DNA of 64,000 nt. Origin: DASUAS01 sp963809795 (lineage in GTDB: Bacteria > Actinomycetota > Acidimicrobiia > IMCC26256 > DASPTH01). Under the pieces are notes generated by a model. It searched no databases, was not told the DNA's origin, and worked only from the letters and a program-made list of their open reading frames with translations. The DNA is taken from positions 1 through 64,000 of the forward strand of contig CAWELN010000028.1 in NCBI GenBank assembly GCA_963809795.1, given 5' to 3'. Positions 52,480 through 62,161 of the stretch are shown one piece after another (position 1 is the stretch's first letter; every line of letters starts with the position of its first letter). Position numbers and translations under genes: made by a program.

Positions 52480-53456
52480 GGCGCGTCGGCACCGGCGTCC
52501 TCGTCCTCGTCGCCCTGCTGGCGACCTTCGCGACCAACGCAAGCGCGGCGACCCCTCGACGGTGCAACGGCGCGGCCCGCTTGTGCGGGCGCAGCCTCGG
52601 TGCGGTGGCGTTCCCGACCACCCACAACTCGATGGCGTCGTCGGCCGACGGGTTCCGGCCGCCGAACCAGCGGTGGTCCCTCGCGGCCCAGCTCGAGCAC
52701 GGCATTCGCGGCTTCCAGATCGACGCGTACCTCGGCACGCCACGCGGCACGCGCGTGTACACGGATCTCTCGGGATCGCTGGGCGACGCCACCGAGCTCC
52801 CGTCCGCGTTCGTGACCGCGGCCACGCGTCTCCACCAACGCCTCGGCGCGCCACCCGCGGGCGCCGCGTACGAGGTGTACCTCTGCCACGTGTTCTGCGA
52901 GCTCGGCGCGGTGCCGATGGTCGACGAGATGCGCACGCTGCGCGGCTTCCTCGACCGGCATCCCGACGAGGTGGTCGTCATGGTGATCGAAGACCACGCG
53001 CCAGTTGATCGCATCGCCGCGGTCCTGCGTGACGCGGGGCTGGAGCCGAAGCTCCTCCCGGTCACGGACCCGTCGGCGTTGCCGTCGCTGGGCGACATGC
53101 TCTCGTCCGGGCATCCGTTGCAGGTGTCGCTGGAGAACGGCGACGGCGGCCCCACGCTCCCCAACGCGTTCGCCGCCCTGGTGCAGGAGACGCCGTTCAC
53201 CTTCCGCCGGCCCCGCGACCTCGGGGCCGCGTCGTCGTGCCGCACCAACCGCGGCCCCGACGGTGCGCCCGTCTTCCAGCTCAACCACTGGGTCACGCCC
53301 GCAGAACCGTTCACCGCGGGGCGCGTCAACTCGTCGGTCCTGCGAGCACGCCTCGATCGCTGCACCGCGCGGCGGGGGCGTGGCCCGACGCTGGTCGCGG
53401 TGGACTTCGCCGAGCAGGGCGACCTGTTCGGCGTCGTGCGCAGGCTCAACCGGTGA
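52476..53456 (+). CDS. Secreted PI-PLC-X-domain-like phosphodiesterase
   Basis: 326 residues from the GTG at 52476. Signal peptide to about residue 24 (LVLVALLATFATNASA). The mature domain starts with VAFPTTHNSMASS (the His of the PLC-X motif) and GIRGFQIDAY, followed by VYLCHVFCELGAVPMV and VVVMVIEDHAP. This is the layout of bacterial phosphatidylinositol-specific phospholipase C-like barrels, though the usual second catalytic His is not certain here. Cys-rich pairs suggest disulfides. Translationally coupled to PAC2, an odd pairing of an exported enzyme with a cytosolic chaperone-like protein. Confidence 0.8.
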   Translation: MRRVGTGVLVLVALLATFATNASAATPRRCNGAARLCGRSLGAVAFPTTHNSMASSADGFRPPNQRWSLAAQLEHGIRGFQIDAYLGTPRGTRVYTDLSGSLGDATELPSAFVTAATRLHQRLGAPPAGAAYEVYLCHVFCELGAVPMVDEMRTLRGFLDRHPDEVVVMVIEDHAPVDRIAAVLRDAGLEPKLLPVTDPSALPSLGDMLSSGHPLQVSLENGDGGPTLPNAFAALVQETPFTFRRPRDLGAASSCRTNRGPDGAPVFQLNHWVTPAEPFTAGRVNSSVLRARLDRCTARRGRGPTLVAVDFAEQGDLFGVVRRLNR

Positions 53457-53495
53457 CGCCGTCCCACCCCGTCTGCATGCAGGTTCGTCGCGGCG

Positions 53496-53510
53496 TAGCG
53501 TCCGGCCGTG
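53496..53510 (+). promoter_or_regulatory. Leaderless -10 box for the P450 at 53508
   Basis: TAGCGT at 53496-53501, six-base spacer, GTG at 53508. Confidence 0.55.
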
Positions 53511-54815
53511 GGCCCGAGCGCGTCACCGACGATCGACCCCGCACCACCGATCGCCGACACCGCGCTGCCGTGGGACCGCGAGCTCGCCGATCCGGTGGCG
53601 GCGCTGGCCGCCGCGCGCGCCACCTGCGGTGACACGTTCGTGGTCGACGGTCCCGAGCAGCGCACGTTGTTCCTGTTCTCGCCCGAAGGTGTCCGCAGCT
53701 TCTACGCGCTGCCCGAAGCCGAGGCGAGCAAGGGCGTGGCCGACTGGCTGATGCTGCGACGCAAGCTGCCCGACGAGCTGTTCGACGGCCGGCGCACGAT
53801 GCCCCACGAGCTGTTCGGTCGTGACGACGTGCGCACCTACCTCGCGCAGCTGGACGCGGCCATCGATGTCGCGTTCGACGAGCTGGGCGACAACGGTGTG
53901 CTCGACGTGTTCGCCTTCTCACGCCGGCTCGGCCACCGGATGGGCCTGGCGTCGTGGGCGGGAGAGGCGCCGTCGCGCGCGCCGCGGTTCGACGAGCTCG
54001 TGGCCGCGCTCGACGAGCTCGACGGCTCGGCCGCGTTCGTGCACCCGGAGGCGATGGCCGCGGTGGCGGCGTCGGGCAAGCGCGCCGAGCGCGCCGCGAT
54101 GGCGACGGTGGAGACGCTGGTCAGCACGACGATCCGGGCGCGCGACGCGCAGCCGGCCGACCGGCGCACCGACGACCTCTTCGGTCGCATCGTGGGCCAC
54201 TGGGACGAGGTGGAGGAGCCCGACCGTACGACCGGCATCGCACGTGATGTGATCCTCGTGCACCTGGCGTCGATGTCGAACCTCTTCGCCGCGTCGGGGT
54301 GGATGCTCGGCCACCTCGTGCTGCATCCCGCGGTCGTCGACCGGGTGCGGGGCGGCGACGACGGGCTCCTGGAGCGGTGCGCGCTCGAGTCGACGCGCAT
54401 CGGGCAGCGCTCGGTGATGCTGCGGGCCGTCCTGCAGCCGACGACGGTGCACGACGAGCACACCACCTACCGGGTGGCGCCCGGCGCGCAGATCGCGACC
54501 CTGCTGCCGCTGACCAACACGACCGCGCTGCCCGGCCTCGACCGCTACGACCCCGATCGCTGGGTCCGCCGCCGGCTCGCGGAGGACGCGTCGCTGCCGG
54601 CGCGCGAGCTGGTGACGACCTTCGGCCACGGTGAGCACACCTGCCCCGCCCAGCCGTTCTCGCTCGCCGCCATGTGCCGCGCCGCCGGGCGGCTCCTCGA
54701 GCGCTACGACGTCGCCCCGGCGCCGGGGTTCACCGCCATCGTGCCGTTGGCGGTGCAGATCGGCGGGGTCGCCCGCAGCCAGCACCCGTGCGAGATCCGC
54801 TACCGGGCACGGTGA
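53508..54815 (+). CDS. Cytochrome P450, atypical I-helix
   Basis: 435 residues. The K-helix ExxR is in ALESTRIGQRS, and the heme loop FGHGEHTCPAQPF gives Cys379 as heme ligand with a Pro right after it. The I-helix region reads HLASMSNLFAASGWML and lacks the usual acid-alcohol pair (E/D-T) for oxygen activation. Such changes occur in P450s that use peroxide or catalyse rearrangements, so a non-monooxygenase activity is possible. No redox partner gene nearby. Confidence 0.85.
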   Translation: MGPSASPTIDPAPPIADTALPWDRELADPVAALAAARATCGDTFVVDGPEQRTLFLFSPEGVRSFYALPEAEASKGVADWLMLRRKLPDELFDGRRTMPHELFGRDDVRTYLAQLDAAIDVAFDELGDNGVLDVFAFSRRLGHRMGLASWAGEAPSRAPRFDELVAALDELDGSAAFVHPEAMAAVAASGKRAERAAMATVETLVSTTIRARDAQPADRRTDDLFGRIVGHWDEVEEPDRTTGIARDVILVHLASMSNLFAASGWMLGHLVLHPAVVDRVRGGDDGLLERCALESTRIGQRSVMLRAVLQPTTVHDEHTTYRVAPGAQIATLLPLTNTTALPGLDRYDPDRWVRRRLAEDASLPARELVTTFGHGEHTCPAQPFSLAAMCRAAGRLLERYDVAPAPGFTAIVPLAVQIGGVARSQHPCEIRYRAR

Positions 54816-54834
54816 GGCTGGGACACTGCTGCCC

Positions 54835-55620
54835 GTGAGCGACGCACCTCCGAACCCGCCCCGGTGGGCACCCGATCCTCTCGGCCGGCACGAGTACCGC
54901 TACTGGGACGGCGGCCAGTGGACCGAGCACGTGTCCGACAACGGCATGGTCGCCGCCGACCCCCCCATCGCGCCGCCGCCCCCCGGGGCCGGCTCGACGC
55001 CGGCGCCGAACCCGTCGTCGTCGGCGCACGCCACCTCGCAGGCCCCGGCGTACCCCGCGTCCTACCCGACGACGTCCGCCCGGCGTGACCCGACCGCGGT
55101 GCTGGGTCGTCGCTACGGCGCGTTCTTCATCGACCTCGCCATCTGCCTCGTCGCGTTCACGCTCCTGTTCTTCCCGTTCGCGAAGGAGCGGAGCGTGGCG
55201 GAGACCCTGCGACTGCCGGGCTGTCACCTCTCGTCGTCGGACTCGTCACGCGTCGAGTGCAACAACCGCGCCGTCATCCAGCTGAACGACACCGTCTACG
55301 AGGCGAACGGGGGCGTCTCCCTGCTCCTCGCGGCGGTGTTCACCTTCCTCTACTTCGGGGTGATCGAAGCGTTCTTCGGTGGATCGCTCGGGAAGCAGAT
55401 GACCGGGATCCGCGTGGTCACCCCCAGCGGCCAGCGCATCGGCCTCTGGCGGTCGACGGTCCGCTGGCTGCTCTTCCTCGTCGACGGCCCGTTGACCCTG
55501 TTCCTCTGCGGGATCATCACGTCGGCGGTGTCGAAGGGCCACCGGCGGGTCGGCGACATGGCGGCCGACAGCTACGTGGTGCACCGCGACGACGCCGGAC
55601 GACCGATCTCCCTCCCGTGA
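54835..55620 (+). CDS. RDD-family membrane protein with N-terminal DUF2510 domain
   Basis: 261 residues from the GTG at 54835. DUF2510 at residues 8-35 (PRWAPDPLGRHEYRYWDGGQ), a Pro/Ser-rich linker, then an RDD domain: RRYGAFFIDLAICLVAF, a middle helix pair, and SLGKQMTGIRVVTPSGQRIG before the last helices (GPLTLFLCGIITS). RDD proteins are membrane proteins, some reported as ion antiporters. An extracytoplasmic loop contains two cysteines (GCHLSSSDSSRVEC), possibly a disulfide. Confidence 0.88.
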   Translation: MSDAPPNPPRWAPDPLGRHEYRYWDGGQWTEHVSDNGMVAADPPIAPPPPGAGSTPAPNPSSSAHATSQAPAYPASYPTTSARRDPTAVLGRRYGAFFIDLAICLVAFTLLFFPFAKERSVAETLRLPGCHLSSSDSSRVECNNRAVIQLNDTVYEANGGVSLLLAAVFTFLYFGVIEAFFGGSLGKQMTGIRVVTPSGQRIGLWRSTVRWLLFLVDGPLTLFLCGIITSAVSKGHRRVGDMAADSYVVHRDDAGRPISLP

Positions 55621-55647
55621 CCACCGCGGCCGACCCGGGCCTCGACC

Positions 55648-56424
55648 TCAGCGGTCGCGGTGGCGCCACCCGTCGATCAGGCGCCCGGCGATCGACATGT
55701 TGGTGGGGAAGACCGGCGCCTCCTCGGGCGTGAACCACGCCGCTTCCGCGATCTCCCGCTCGTCGAGGGTGATCTCGCCCGACCGGTAGCGGGCACCGAA
55801 GCCGATCATGAGCTGGTGCGGGAACGGCCACGGTTGGCTGCCGCGGTAGTCGACGTCGCCCACCTCGAGCCCGACCTCCTCCAGCACCTCACGGCACACC
55901 GCGTGCTCGAGCGTCTCGCCCGGCTCCACGAAGCCGGAGAGGCAGGAGAAGATCCCGGGCGGGAACATCGCGTTGCGCGCCAGCAGCGCCCGCCCGTCGT
56001 CGCGCTCGACGAGCATGATCACGGCCGGGGCCAGGCGCGGGTACGCGAGCAGGTTGCAGCTCGGGCACACCCGCGCCCGCTCGCCCGGCGCGTCCGCGGT
56101 GGCGACGCCGCAGCGGCCGCAGTACTGGTGGGTGCGGCGCCACTCGACCAGCTGCACCGCTCGGCCGGCGAGCATCCACGTCGGTTCGTCGACCGAGCCC
56201 CAGAGCATCCGCAGGTCGACGTACCGGTCGTCCTCGCCCGGCTCGGCGTCGGCGACGTCGACGTCGACCGCCCAGCAGTGCCGACCCGCGAGCGTGCCGA
56301 GGAAGATCCGCTCGTCGGGGTCGGAGGGCTCGCGGTCGAGCAGCACGACGCGGTTGCCCCGCACCGCGACGACGAGGCTGATCTCGTCCGGTGCGCCGGG
56401 CGCCTCCAGCAGCGGGACGAACAC
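55648..56424 (-). CDS. nudC: NADH pyrophosphatase / NAD-cap decapping Nudix hydrolase
   Basis: 258 residues from the GTG at 56424. Zinc ribbon C-x2-C-x15-C-x2-C (YCGRCG to CPSC), the Nudix box GFVEPGETLEHAVCREVLEE with all consensus acids, and the NudC-specific SQPWPFP motif. Cleaves NAD(H) and removes NAD caps from RNA. Co-directional with a tiny HTH gene 5 bp upstream. Confidence 0.93.
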   Translation of the reverse strand: MFVPLLEAPGAPDEISLVVAVRGNRVVLLDREPSDPDERIFLGTLAGRHCWAVDVDVADAEPGEDDRYVDLRMLWGSVDEPTWMLAGRAVQLVEWRRTHQYCGRCGVATADAPGERARVCPSCNLLAYPRLAPAVIMLVERDDGRALLARNAMFPPGIFSCLSGFVEPGETLEHAVCREVLEEVGLEVGDVDYRGSQPWPFPHQLMIGFGARYRSGEITLDEREIAEAAWFTPEEAPVFPTNMSIAGRLIDGWRHRDR

Positions 56425-56429
56425 GGGCC

Positions 56430-56615
56430 TCAGCCGCCCAGCTCGCGCGTGGCCAGCACCTCGACGCGACGAAAGCGGAGATCGCCGTCGCCGACGGGTG
56501 TGAGGAGGCCCTCCTCCACCATCACCTCGACGCGGTCGGGGGTGACCTCGAGCAGCGCGCTCGCCTCGTCGACGCCGATCAGGTCGTCGGGAGCACCAGA
56601 ACCGGTCTCCGTCAT
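56430..56615 (-). CDS. Tiny MerR/HTH-17-like protein
   Basis: 61 residues from the ATG at 56615 with the strong ribosome binding site GAGGAGG. LIGVDEASALLEVTPDRVEV followed by LTPVGDGDLRFRRVEVLA is a minimal winged-helix DNA-binding pattern without an effector domain. Sits 5 bp upstream of nudC in the same operon. Confidence 0.6.
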   Translation of the reverse strand: MTETGSGAPDDLIGVDEASALLEVTPDRVEVMVEEGLLTPVGDGDLRFRRVEVLATRELGG

Positions 56616-56705
56616 GGGTCGCCTCCTCGCGTGTGATCGGCCCGACGGTAGCGCGGACATCCGGACCGCCTCCGGGGCCGATGCGAGGTGCGGCGGGTCG
56701 GACCG

Positions 56706-56720
56706 TAACCTCGTCGGGTG
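56706..56720 (+). promoter_or_regulatory. Leaderless -10 box for the YdcF-like gene
   Basis: TAACCT at 56706-56711, six-base spacer, GTG at 56718. Confidence 0.55.
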
Positions 56721-57257
56721 CCGAGCCCGCACACCCGTCGCAACCTGCTCGTCGGCGGCGCCGCGGTCGCGGTGGCCATCGTCGTCGCGCTCGTCGCGGT
56801 CAACCTCGAGCTGTTCGTGTGGCCACCCGCGACGGCCACGGTGCGCCACGCCGACGCGGTGGTCGTGCTCGCGGGTGGTGACGGCGAGCGCCTCGACCGC
56901 GGGCTGGAGCTCGCGCGCGATGGCGTCGCGTCGACGCTGGTCGCGTCGACCGGGCCCGAACGACTGTGCCGCGCCGACGAGCCGTTCCAGGTGATCTGCT
57001 TCCTGCCCGAACCGAACAACACCCGGGGCGAGGTCGAAGAGGTCGCCCGGCTCGCGGAGCAGCACGGGTGGAAGAAGCTGGTCCTGGTGACGTCGACCTA
57101 CCACGTCACCCGGGCCCGATTGCTGCTCGACCGGTGCTACTCCGGGTCGGTCGAGGTCGTGGCCGCGCGCCCGGACAAGGGGTTCTTCGGATGGCTCGGC
57201 GCGATCGCCCACGAATGGGGCGGCCTCGCCGAGGCGCTGGTGCGACGGAGCTGCTGA
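56718..57257 (+). CDS. YdcF/DUF218 family membrane-anchored protein
   Basis: 179 residues from the GTG at 56718. One N-terminal membrane helix (LLVGGAAVAVAIVVALVAV), then the DUF218 Rossmann-like fold: ADAVVVLAGGDGERLDRGLE, EPNNTRGEVEEVARLAE, and LVLVTSTYHVTRARLLLDR. The TRGE and SxxH residues typical of the family are present. Role in vancomycin-sensitivity or envelope functions is known only for some relatives. Convergent with the ABC permease gene. Confidence 0.88.
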   Translation: MPSPHTRRNLLVGGAAVAVAIVVALVAVNLELFVWPPATATVRHADAVVVLAGGDGERLDRGLELARDGVASTLVASTGPERLCRADEPFQVICFLPEPNNTRGEVEEVARLAEQHGWKKLVLVTSTYHVTRARLLLDRCYSGSVEVVAARPDKGFFGWLGAIAHEWGGLAEALVRRSC

Positions 57258-57300
57258 ACGCGCGACGGCAGCCGGCGCCGGAGACCCGTTCGTGGGCCGG

Positions 57301-59835
57301 TCAGGCGGTGGCCAGGGCGGTGAGCACCGGGAGCTTCGCCGCCCGCCGCGCCGGGCGCACCGCGGCCAGGACCCCGGCCCCGGCCCCCACCAGCGCGATC
57401 AGGACCAGCCGCCCCACCGGCGCCGAGAACACGTCCAGCGGCATGTCGCCGGAGAAGCTGCGGGTGAGCCCCCACCCGACGAGCACGCCCGCGGCCAGGC
57501 CGCCGATCACGCCGAAGAGGGCGATGATCACCGACTCCCACCGCACCGTCGCCCGCAGCTGCGACCGGGTGAGCCCGACCGCCCGGAGCAGGCCCAGCTC
57601 GCGGGTCCGCTCGTGCAACGAGAGCGACAGCGTGTTGGCGATGCCCATGAACGCGATCAGGATCGCCAGCGCGAGGAACACGTAGACGATCGCCAGCAGG
57701 ACGTCGACCTGGGAGCTCACGCCCTCGAGGTACTGGGCCCGATCCTGCACGTCGGGTGCAGCATCGGCACGCGCCACCCGGTCGACTGCGGCGCGGCCCA
57801 GTGCGAACGGCACGCCGTCGGCCAACGACACGAACACGCCGGTGAACGCGGGCTGTTGCGTGTTGGCCGCCCACAATGCCTCGGGCACGACCACGTCGGC
57901 GAAGGTCGAGCCTCGGTCGAAGATCGCACCGACGCGCAGATCGGCCCCGGCGCCGTTCCCGAACTGCACCGGCACGTGGCCGCCCACCGCGAGCCCGTGA
58001 TCGTCGGCGAAGCGTTGTGACACCGCGACGCCGGCCGGACCGACGTCGGCGAGGGCACCGCGCGCGACGTGGAGATCGACGACCCGCCCCAGCGCGGCCG
58101 CGTCGGCGGCCGCGACCGTCTCGCCGCTCCCGGCGACGGCTGCGTGCGCGATCCCGAAGCCGGTCGCGTCCCGCACCTCGGGCAGCGCCTCGAGCCGGCC
58201 CACCAGCGCGGGATCGACCCCCGAGCCGCTCGGATCGTTGTTCACCATCACGAGGTCGCCGTGGAAGTCGCTCCGCACGACGTCGCCGATCGACGCCTTG
58301 ATGGACGCGGCGAGGACGGTGAACACCGTCACCACCGCGATGCCGATCATCAGCGCGGTCGCGGCACCGGCAGTCGAGCGCGGGTTGCGCATCGCGTTGC
58401 GCCGCGCCAACGACCCGGTGGTTCCGCGCACCACGGTGCTCGGGGTCCCGAGCAGGGCGCTGGCGGGGCGGGCCACGGCCGGGCCGAGGAGCACCAGCCC
58501 CACCACGGTGAGCAGCGCGCCCGGCGCCACCATGCCGAAGCCGCCGCCGAGCGCGCCGCCGACGACGAGGGCGACTCCGGCCCCGGTGGCGACGAGCCCG
58601 GCGACGGTCCGCTTCCGCGACGGCGCCGTCGCCTCGGTCGTGCCCTCCTGCATCGCCGCGATGGGTCGGACGCGCGACGCGCGCACCGCGGGCACGAGGC
58701 TCGCCGGTACCGCGACCGCAACTCCGACCGCGGCCGCGACGGCCAGGTGGGTCGCCATCAGGGTGAGGCCGGCGTCGGGCACGCCGAAGCCGACCGCGCC
58801 CATGAGCGCGTAGAGCCCGGCCGCGAGCCCGATGCCCACGGCCACGCCGACGACCGCCGCCACGGCACCGACGATCAACCCCTGCATCGCCGCCGCGATC
58901 ATGACCTGCCGGCGCGACGCCCCGAGTGCGCGGAGCAGCGCCGACTCGCGCGCGCGTTGCGCGGTGACGATGGAGAACGCGTTGTAGATGCTGAACGCGG
59001 CCACGAGGAGCGCGACGCCGGCGAACACGAGGAGCACCGTCTGGAAGAAGCCGACGAACGCGCTCTCGACGTCGTCCCGCTGCTCGGCGGTGAGCTGGTG
59101 TCCGGTGATCGCGGTGACATCGGGCGGGAGCGACGCCCGCAGGCGCGCCACCAGGGCTGACTGGTCGACGCCGTCGGCGCCGTGCACCAGCACGCCGGTG
59201 AGCGCGCCGGGGCGGCCGAGGAGCAGGTGCTGCGCCTCGGCGGTGGTGAACGCGGTGAACGTCGTCCCGGCCATGCTGTCGGCGGTGCCGAAGGTGGCGA
59301 TGCCGACCACGGTGACGGGCACCCGCTGCGGGAGGAGCACGCTGGTACGGCTGCCGACGTGCAGCCCACCGTCGTCGGCGGCGGCGCGGTCGATGACGAC
59401 CTCGCCCGCACCGGCCGGGGCGCGCCCGGCGACGATCCGCCACGGGTTGAGACCGGCGGGGGTCACCCAATTGGACCCGGTCGTCGGCGGCCCGTTGCCG
59501 CCGATGCGGTCACCGTCGGCACCCAGGAGCTGCGCCTGGCCCTCGACGAGGGGCGCGGTCGCGGTGACACCGTCGACGCGGGCGACGGCGCCGACCAGCG
59601 ACTCGGGGATGCTGCCCTGGGCGGTGACGCCTTCCGCGGTGATGCGGTGGCTGCTGCGCACGACCGCGTCGGTGTCGCGGTTGGCCTCGGTGAAGAGCGT
59701 GCCGAAGCTGTTGCGCACGGAGTCGCCGAGCACCAGCGTGCCGGCCAGGAACGCCACGCCGACGAGCACCGCGGTGAACATGCCGGCCAGGCGCCGCTTG
59801 CGGCTCCACAGGTCGTTGAGGATCACGTGGCTCAT
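57301..59835 (-). CDS. ABC transporter permease, two FtsX domains
   Basis: 844 residues. Membrane helix near residues 18-36, a MacB-like extracytoplasmic domain, FtsX helices near 265-400, a second extracytoplasmic region and a second FtsX group at the C-terminus (LALAILIAFMGIANTLSLS, near 730-840). The N-terminal half resembles the partial permease at 1-1774. Starts 1 bp after its ATPase. In family terms it exports or senses envelope-active compounds (MacB/BceB-like); the substrate is unknown. Last gene of the kinase/regulator/DUF4097/ABC module. Confidence 0.9.
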   Translation of the reverse strand: MSHVILNDLWSRKRRLAGMFTAVLVGVAFLAGTLVLGDSVRNSFGTLFTEANRDTDAVVRSSHRITAEGVTAQGSIPESLVGAVARVDGVTATAPLVEGQAQLLGADGDRIGGNGPPTTGSNWVTPAGLNPWRIVAGRAPAGAGEVVIDRAAADDGGLHVGSRTSVLLPQRVPVTVVGIATFGTADSMAGTTFTAFTTAEAQHLLLGRPGALTGVLVHGADGVDQSALVARLRASLPPDVTAITGHQLTAEQRDDVESAFVGFFQTVLLVFAGVALLVAAFSIYNAFSIVTAQRARESALLRALGASRRQVMIAAAMQGLIVGAVAAVVGVAVGIGLAAGLYALMGAVGFGVPDAGLTLMATHLAVAAAVGVAVAVPASLVPAVRASRVRPIAAMQEGTTEATAPSRKRTVAGLVATGAGVALVVGGALGGGFGMVAPGALLTVVGLVLLGPAVARPASALLGTPSTVVRGTTGSLARRNAMRNPRSTAGAATALMIGIAVVTVFTVLAASIKASIGDVVRSDFHGDLVMVNNDPSGSGVDPALVGRLEALPEVRDATGFGIAHAAVAGSGETVAAADAAALGRVVDLHVARGALADVGPAGVAVSQRFADDHGLAVGGHVPVQFGNGAGADLRVGAIFDRGSTFADVVVPEALWAANTQQPAFTGVFVSLADGVPFALGRAAVDRVARADAAPDVQDRAQYLEGVSSQVDVLLAIVYVFLALAILIAFMGIANTLSLSLHERTRELGLLRAVGLTRSQLRATVRWESVIIALFGVIGGLAAGVLVGWGLTRSFSGDMPLDVFSAPVGRLVLIALVGAGAGVLAAVRPARRAAKLPVLTALATA

Positions 59836-59836
59836 G

Positions 59837-60604
<768 letters not shown>

Positions 60605-60760
60605 CGGGAGCTCCTTCTCGCGGCCGCGCGCCTGCCGCGCGGTCGGTGCTGGGGGGACAGTTCGACGGTACGGAGACCTCGCTCGCGATCCCATGGAGCG
60701 ACCGGGCGTCTCGCGGGTGGGGACAACCCCCCGACGGCGCGGGGGCGCGCCGGAACGCGG
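60605..60760. promoter_or_regulatory. Regulatory gap before the ABC genes with a shared 18-bp element
   Basis: CCATGGAGCGACCGGGCG at 60691-60708, 87 bp upstream of the ATPase start. It matches 16 of 18 bases of the element upstream of the histidine kinase (63441-63458) and is followed by a similar GGGTGGGG tail. Candidate operator for the response regulator. Confidence 0.45.
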
Positions 60761-61519
60761 TTACGCGACCGGGCGCGCCGCGCCGTAGCGCACGGTCACG
60801 TCGCCGTGCCCGGTCTGCAGCGCGATGCGCCGGTCCGCGCCCGGGTCGGTGCGCACGTCGGCGCGCGTGCTGCCGTGGTCGGTCGAGAGCTCGACCCGGT
60901 ACGCATCGCCCGTCCGCGGGATGACGACGTCCACGTCGCCGTGGTCGGAGGCGGCGGTCACCCGCTGCGGCGCGCTCGCGAACTGCAGGTGCACGGACCC
61001 GTGGTCGGTCGTCGCCCGCACCTGCCGGCTCCGCAGGCCCACGGCTTCGATGTCGCCGTGTTGGGAACGGAGGTCGACGGTGGCGGTCGTGCCCGACACC
61101 TCGATCCGGCCGCTCCCCGACCACGCGATCACCTTCATGCCGCGGGGCACGCGCAGCGTGTACGACGCGGTGCACCAGTAGGCGACCGGGAACGCGCAGC
61201 TGGCGTCGATCGCCAGGCGACCGTTCCGCACCCGCTCGGTGTGGTCGGTGCCACCGAGCCCGTTGCTGATGTAGCTGTGCAGTGAGATGTCGTCGCGGTC
61301 GGTGCCGATCACCCGCACCGAGCCGCGGTCGGTGGAGACGTCGATCGTCGTGATCTCGGCGGCGTTGATGGTGCGGGCGAAGTGCTCCTCGCCGTGCGCG
61401 AGCAGGTTCACGAGGGACAGCGATCCCCACCCGAGGGCGGCCAGCGCGAGCACCGACGCGCCAATGCGCCAGGCGGTGCGGCCGCGCGGCCGAGCGGGCG
61501 TCAGCGCGACGGTGGTCAC
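60761..61519 (-). CDS. Membrane-anchored DUF4097 (LiaG-like) protein
   Basis: 252 residues from the GTG at 61519, overlapping the regulator stop (GTGA). A membrane helix near residues 17-38, then a right-handed repeat domain of alternating short strands: IDVSTDRGSVRVIGTDRDD, ATTDHGSVHLQFAS, TAASDHGDVDVVIP, LSTDHGSTRADV, and LQTGHGDVTVRYG. Each turn has the D/S-HGDV-like pattern of DUF4097. Bacillus LiaG, in the envelope-stress lia operon, has this domain. Context (kinase, regulator, ABC exporter) is consistent with envelope stress. Confidence 0.82.
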   Translation of the reverse strand: MTTVALTPARPRGRTAWRIGASVLALAALGWGSLSLVNLLAHGEEHFARTINAAEITTIDVSTDRGSVRVIGTDRDDISLHSYISNGLGGTDHTERVRNGRLAIDASCAFPVAYWCTASYTLRVPRGMKVIAWSGSGRIEVSGTTATVDLRSQHGDIEAVGLRSRQVRATTDHGSVHLQFASAPQRVTAASDHGDVDVVIPRTGDAYRVELSTDHGSTRADVRTDPGADRRIALQTGHGDVTVRYGAARPVA

Positions 61520-62161
61520 GACTCCAACCACCGCAGCACGGCCAGCACCCGGCGGTGGTCCTCGGGCGCGGGCGGTAGGTCGAGCTTGGTGAAGATGTTG
61601 CTCACGTGCTTCTCGACCGCGCCGTCGCTCACCACCAGCGCCTGCGCGATGGCGGCGTTCGACCGACCCTCGGCCATCAGCGAGAGGACGGTCCGCTCGC
61701 GGGGCGTGAGCCGGTCGAGCGGGTCGCGCCGCCGGGCCCGGGCGAGCAGCTGGCTCACCACCTCGGGGTCGAGCACCGTGCCGCCGTCACCGACGCGCCG
61801 CAGCGCCTCGACGAAGTCGCGCACGTCGGCCACGCGGTCCTTGAGCAGGTAGCCCACACCGCCCACGTCACCCGAGATGAGGTCGGACGCGTAGCGCTCC
61901 TCGACGTACTGCGAGAGCACCAGGATCCCGACGGCGGGCCACCGCTGGCGGATCTGCAGCGCGGCCCGCACGCCCTCGTCGGTGTACGTCGGCGGCATGC
62001 GGACGTCGAGCACCACGAGTTGGGGGCGGTCGGCCTCGAGCGCGGCGAGGAGCGCGTCGGCGTCACCGAACCCGGCGACCACGTCCTCGCCCGCGTCCAG
62101 CGAGCAGGCGGGTGATGCCCTCGCGGAGCAGCACGGAGTCCTCGGCGATCATCACGCGCAC
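61516..62161 (-). CDS. NarL/LuxR-family response regulator, one frameshift
   Basis: Frame one starts at the GTG at 62161 (MRVMIAEDSVLLREGITRLL), the receiver's acidic pocket. Frame two resumes at DAGEDVVAGFGDADALLAAL and includes the phospho-acceptor Asp in LVVLDVRMPP, a DNA-binding LuxR domain (LTPRERTVLSLMAEGRSNAA, then VSDGAVEKHVSNIFTKL) and the stop at 61516. One extra base near 62099 separates the two. Overlaps the kinase gene by 10 bp and DUF4097 by 4, so the three are one operon. Confidence 0.85.
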
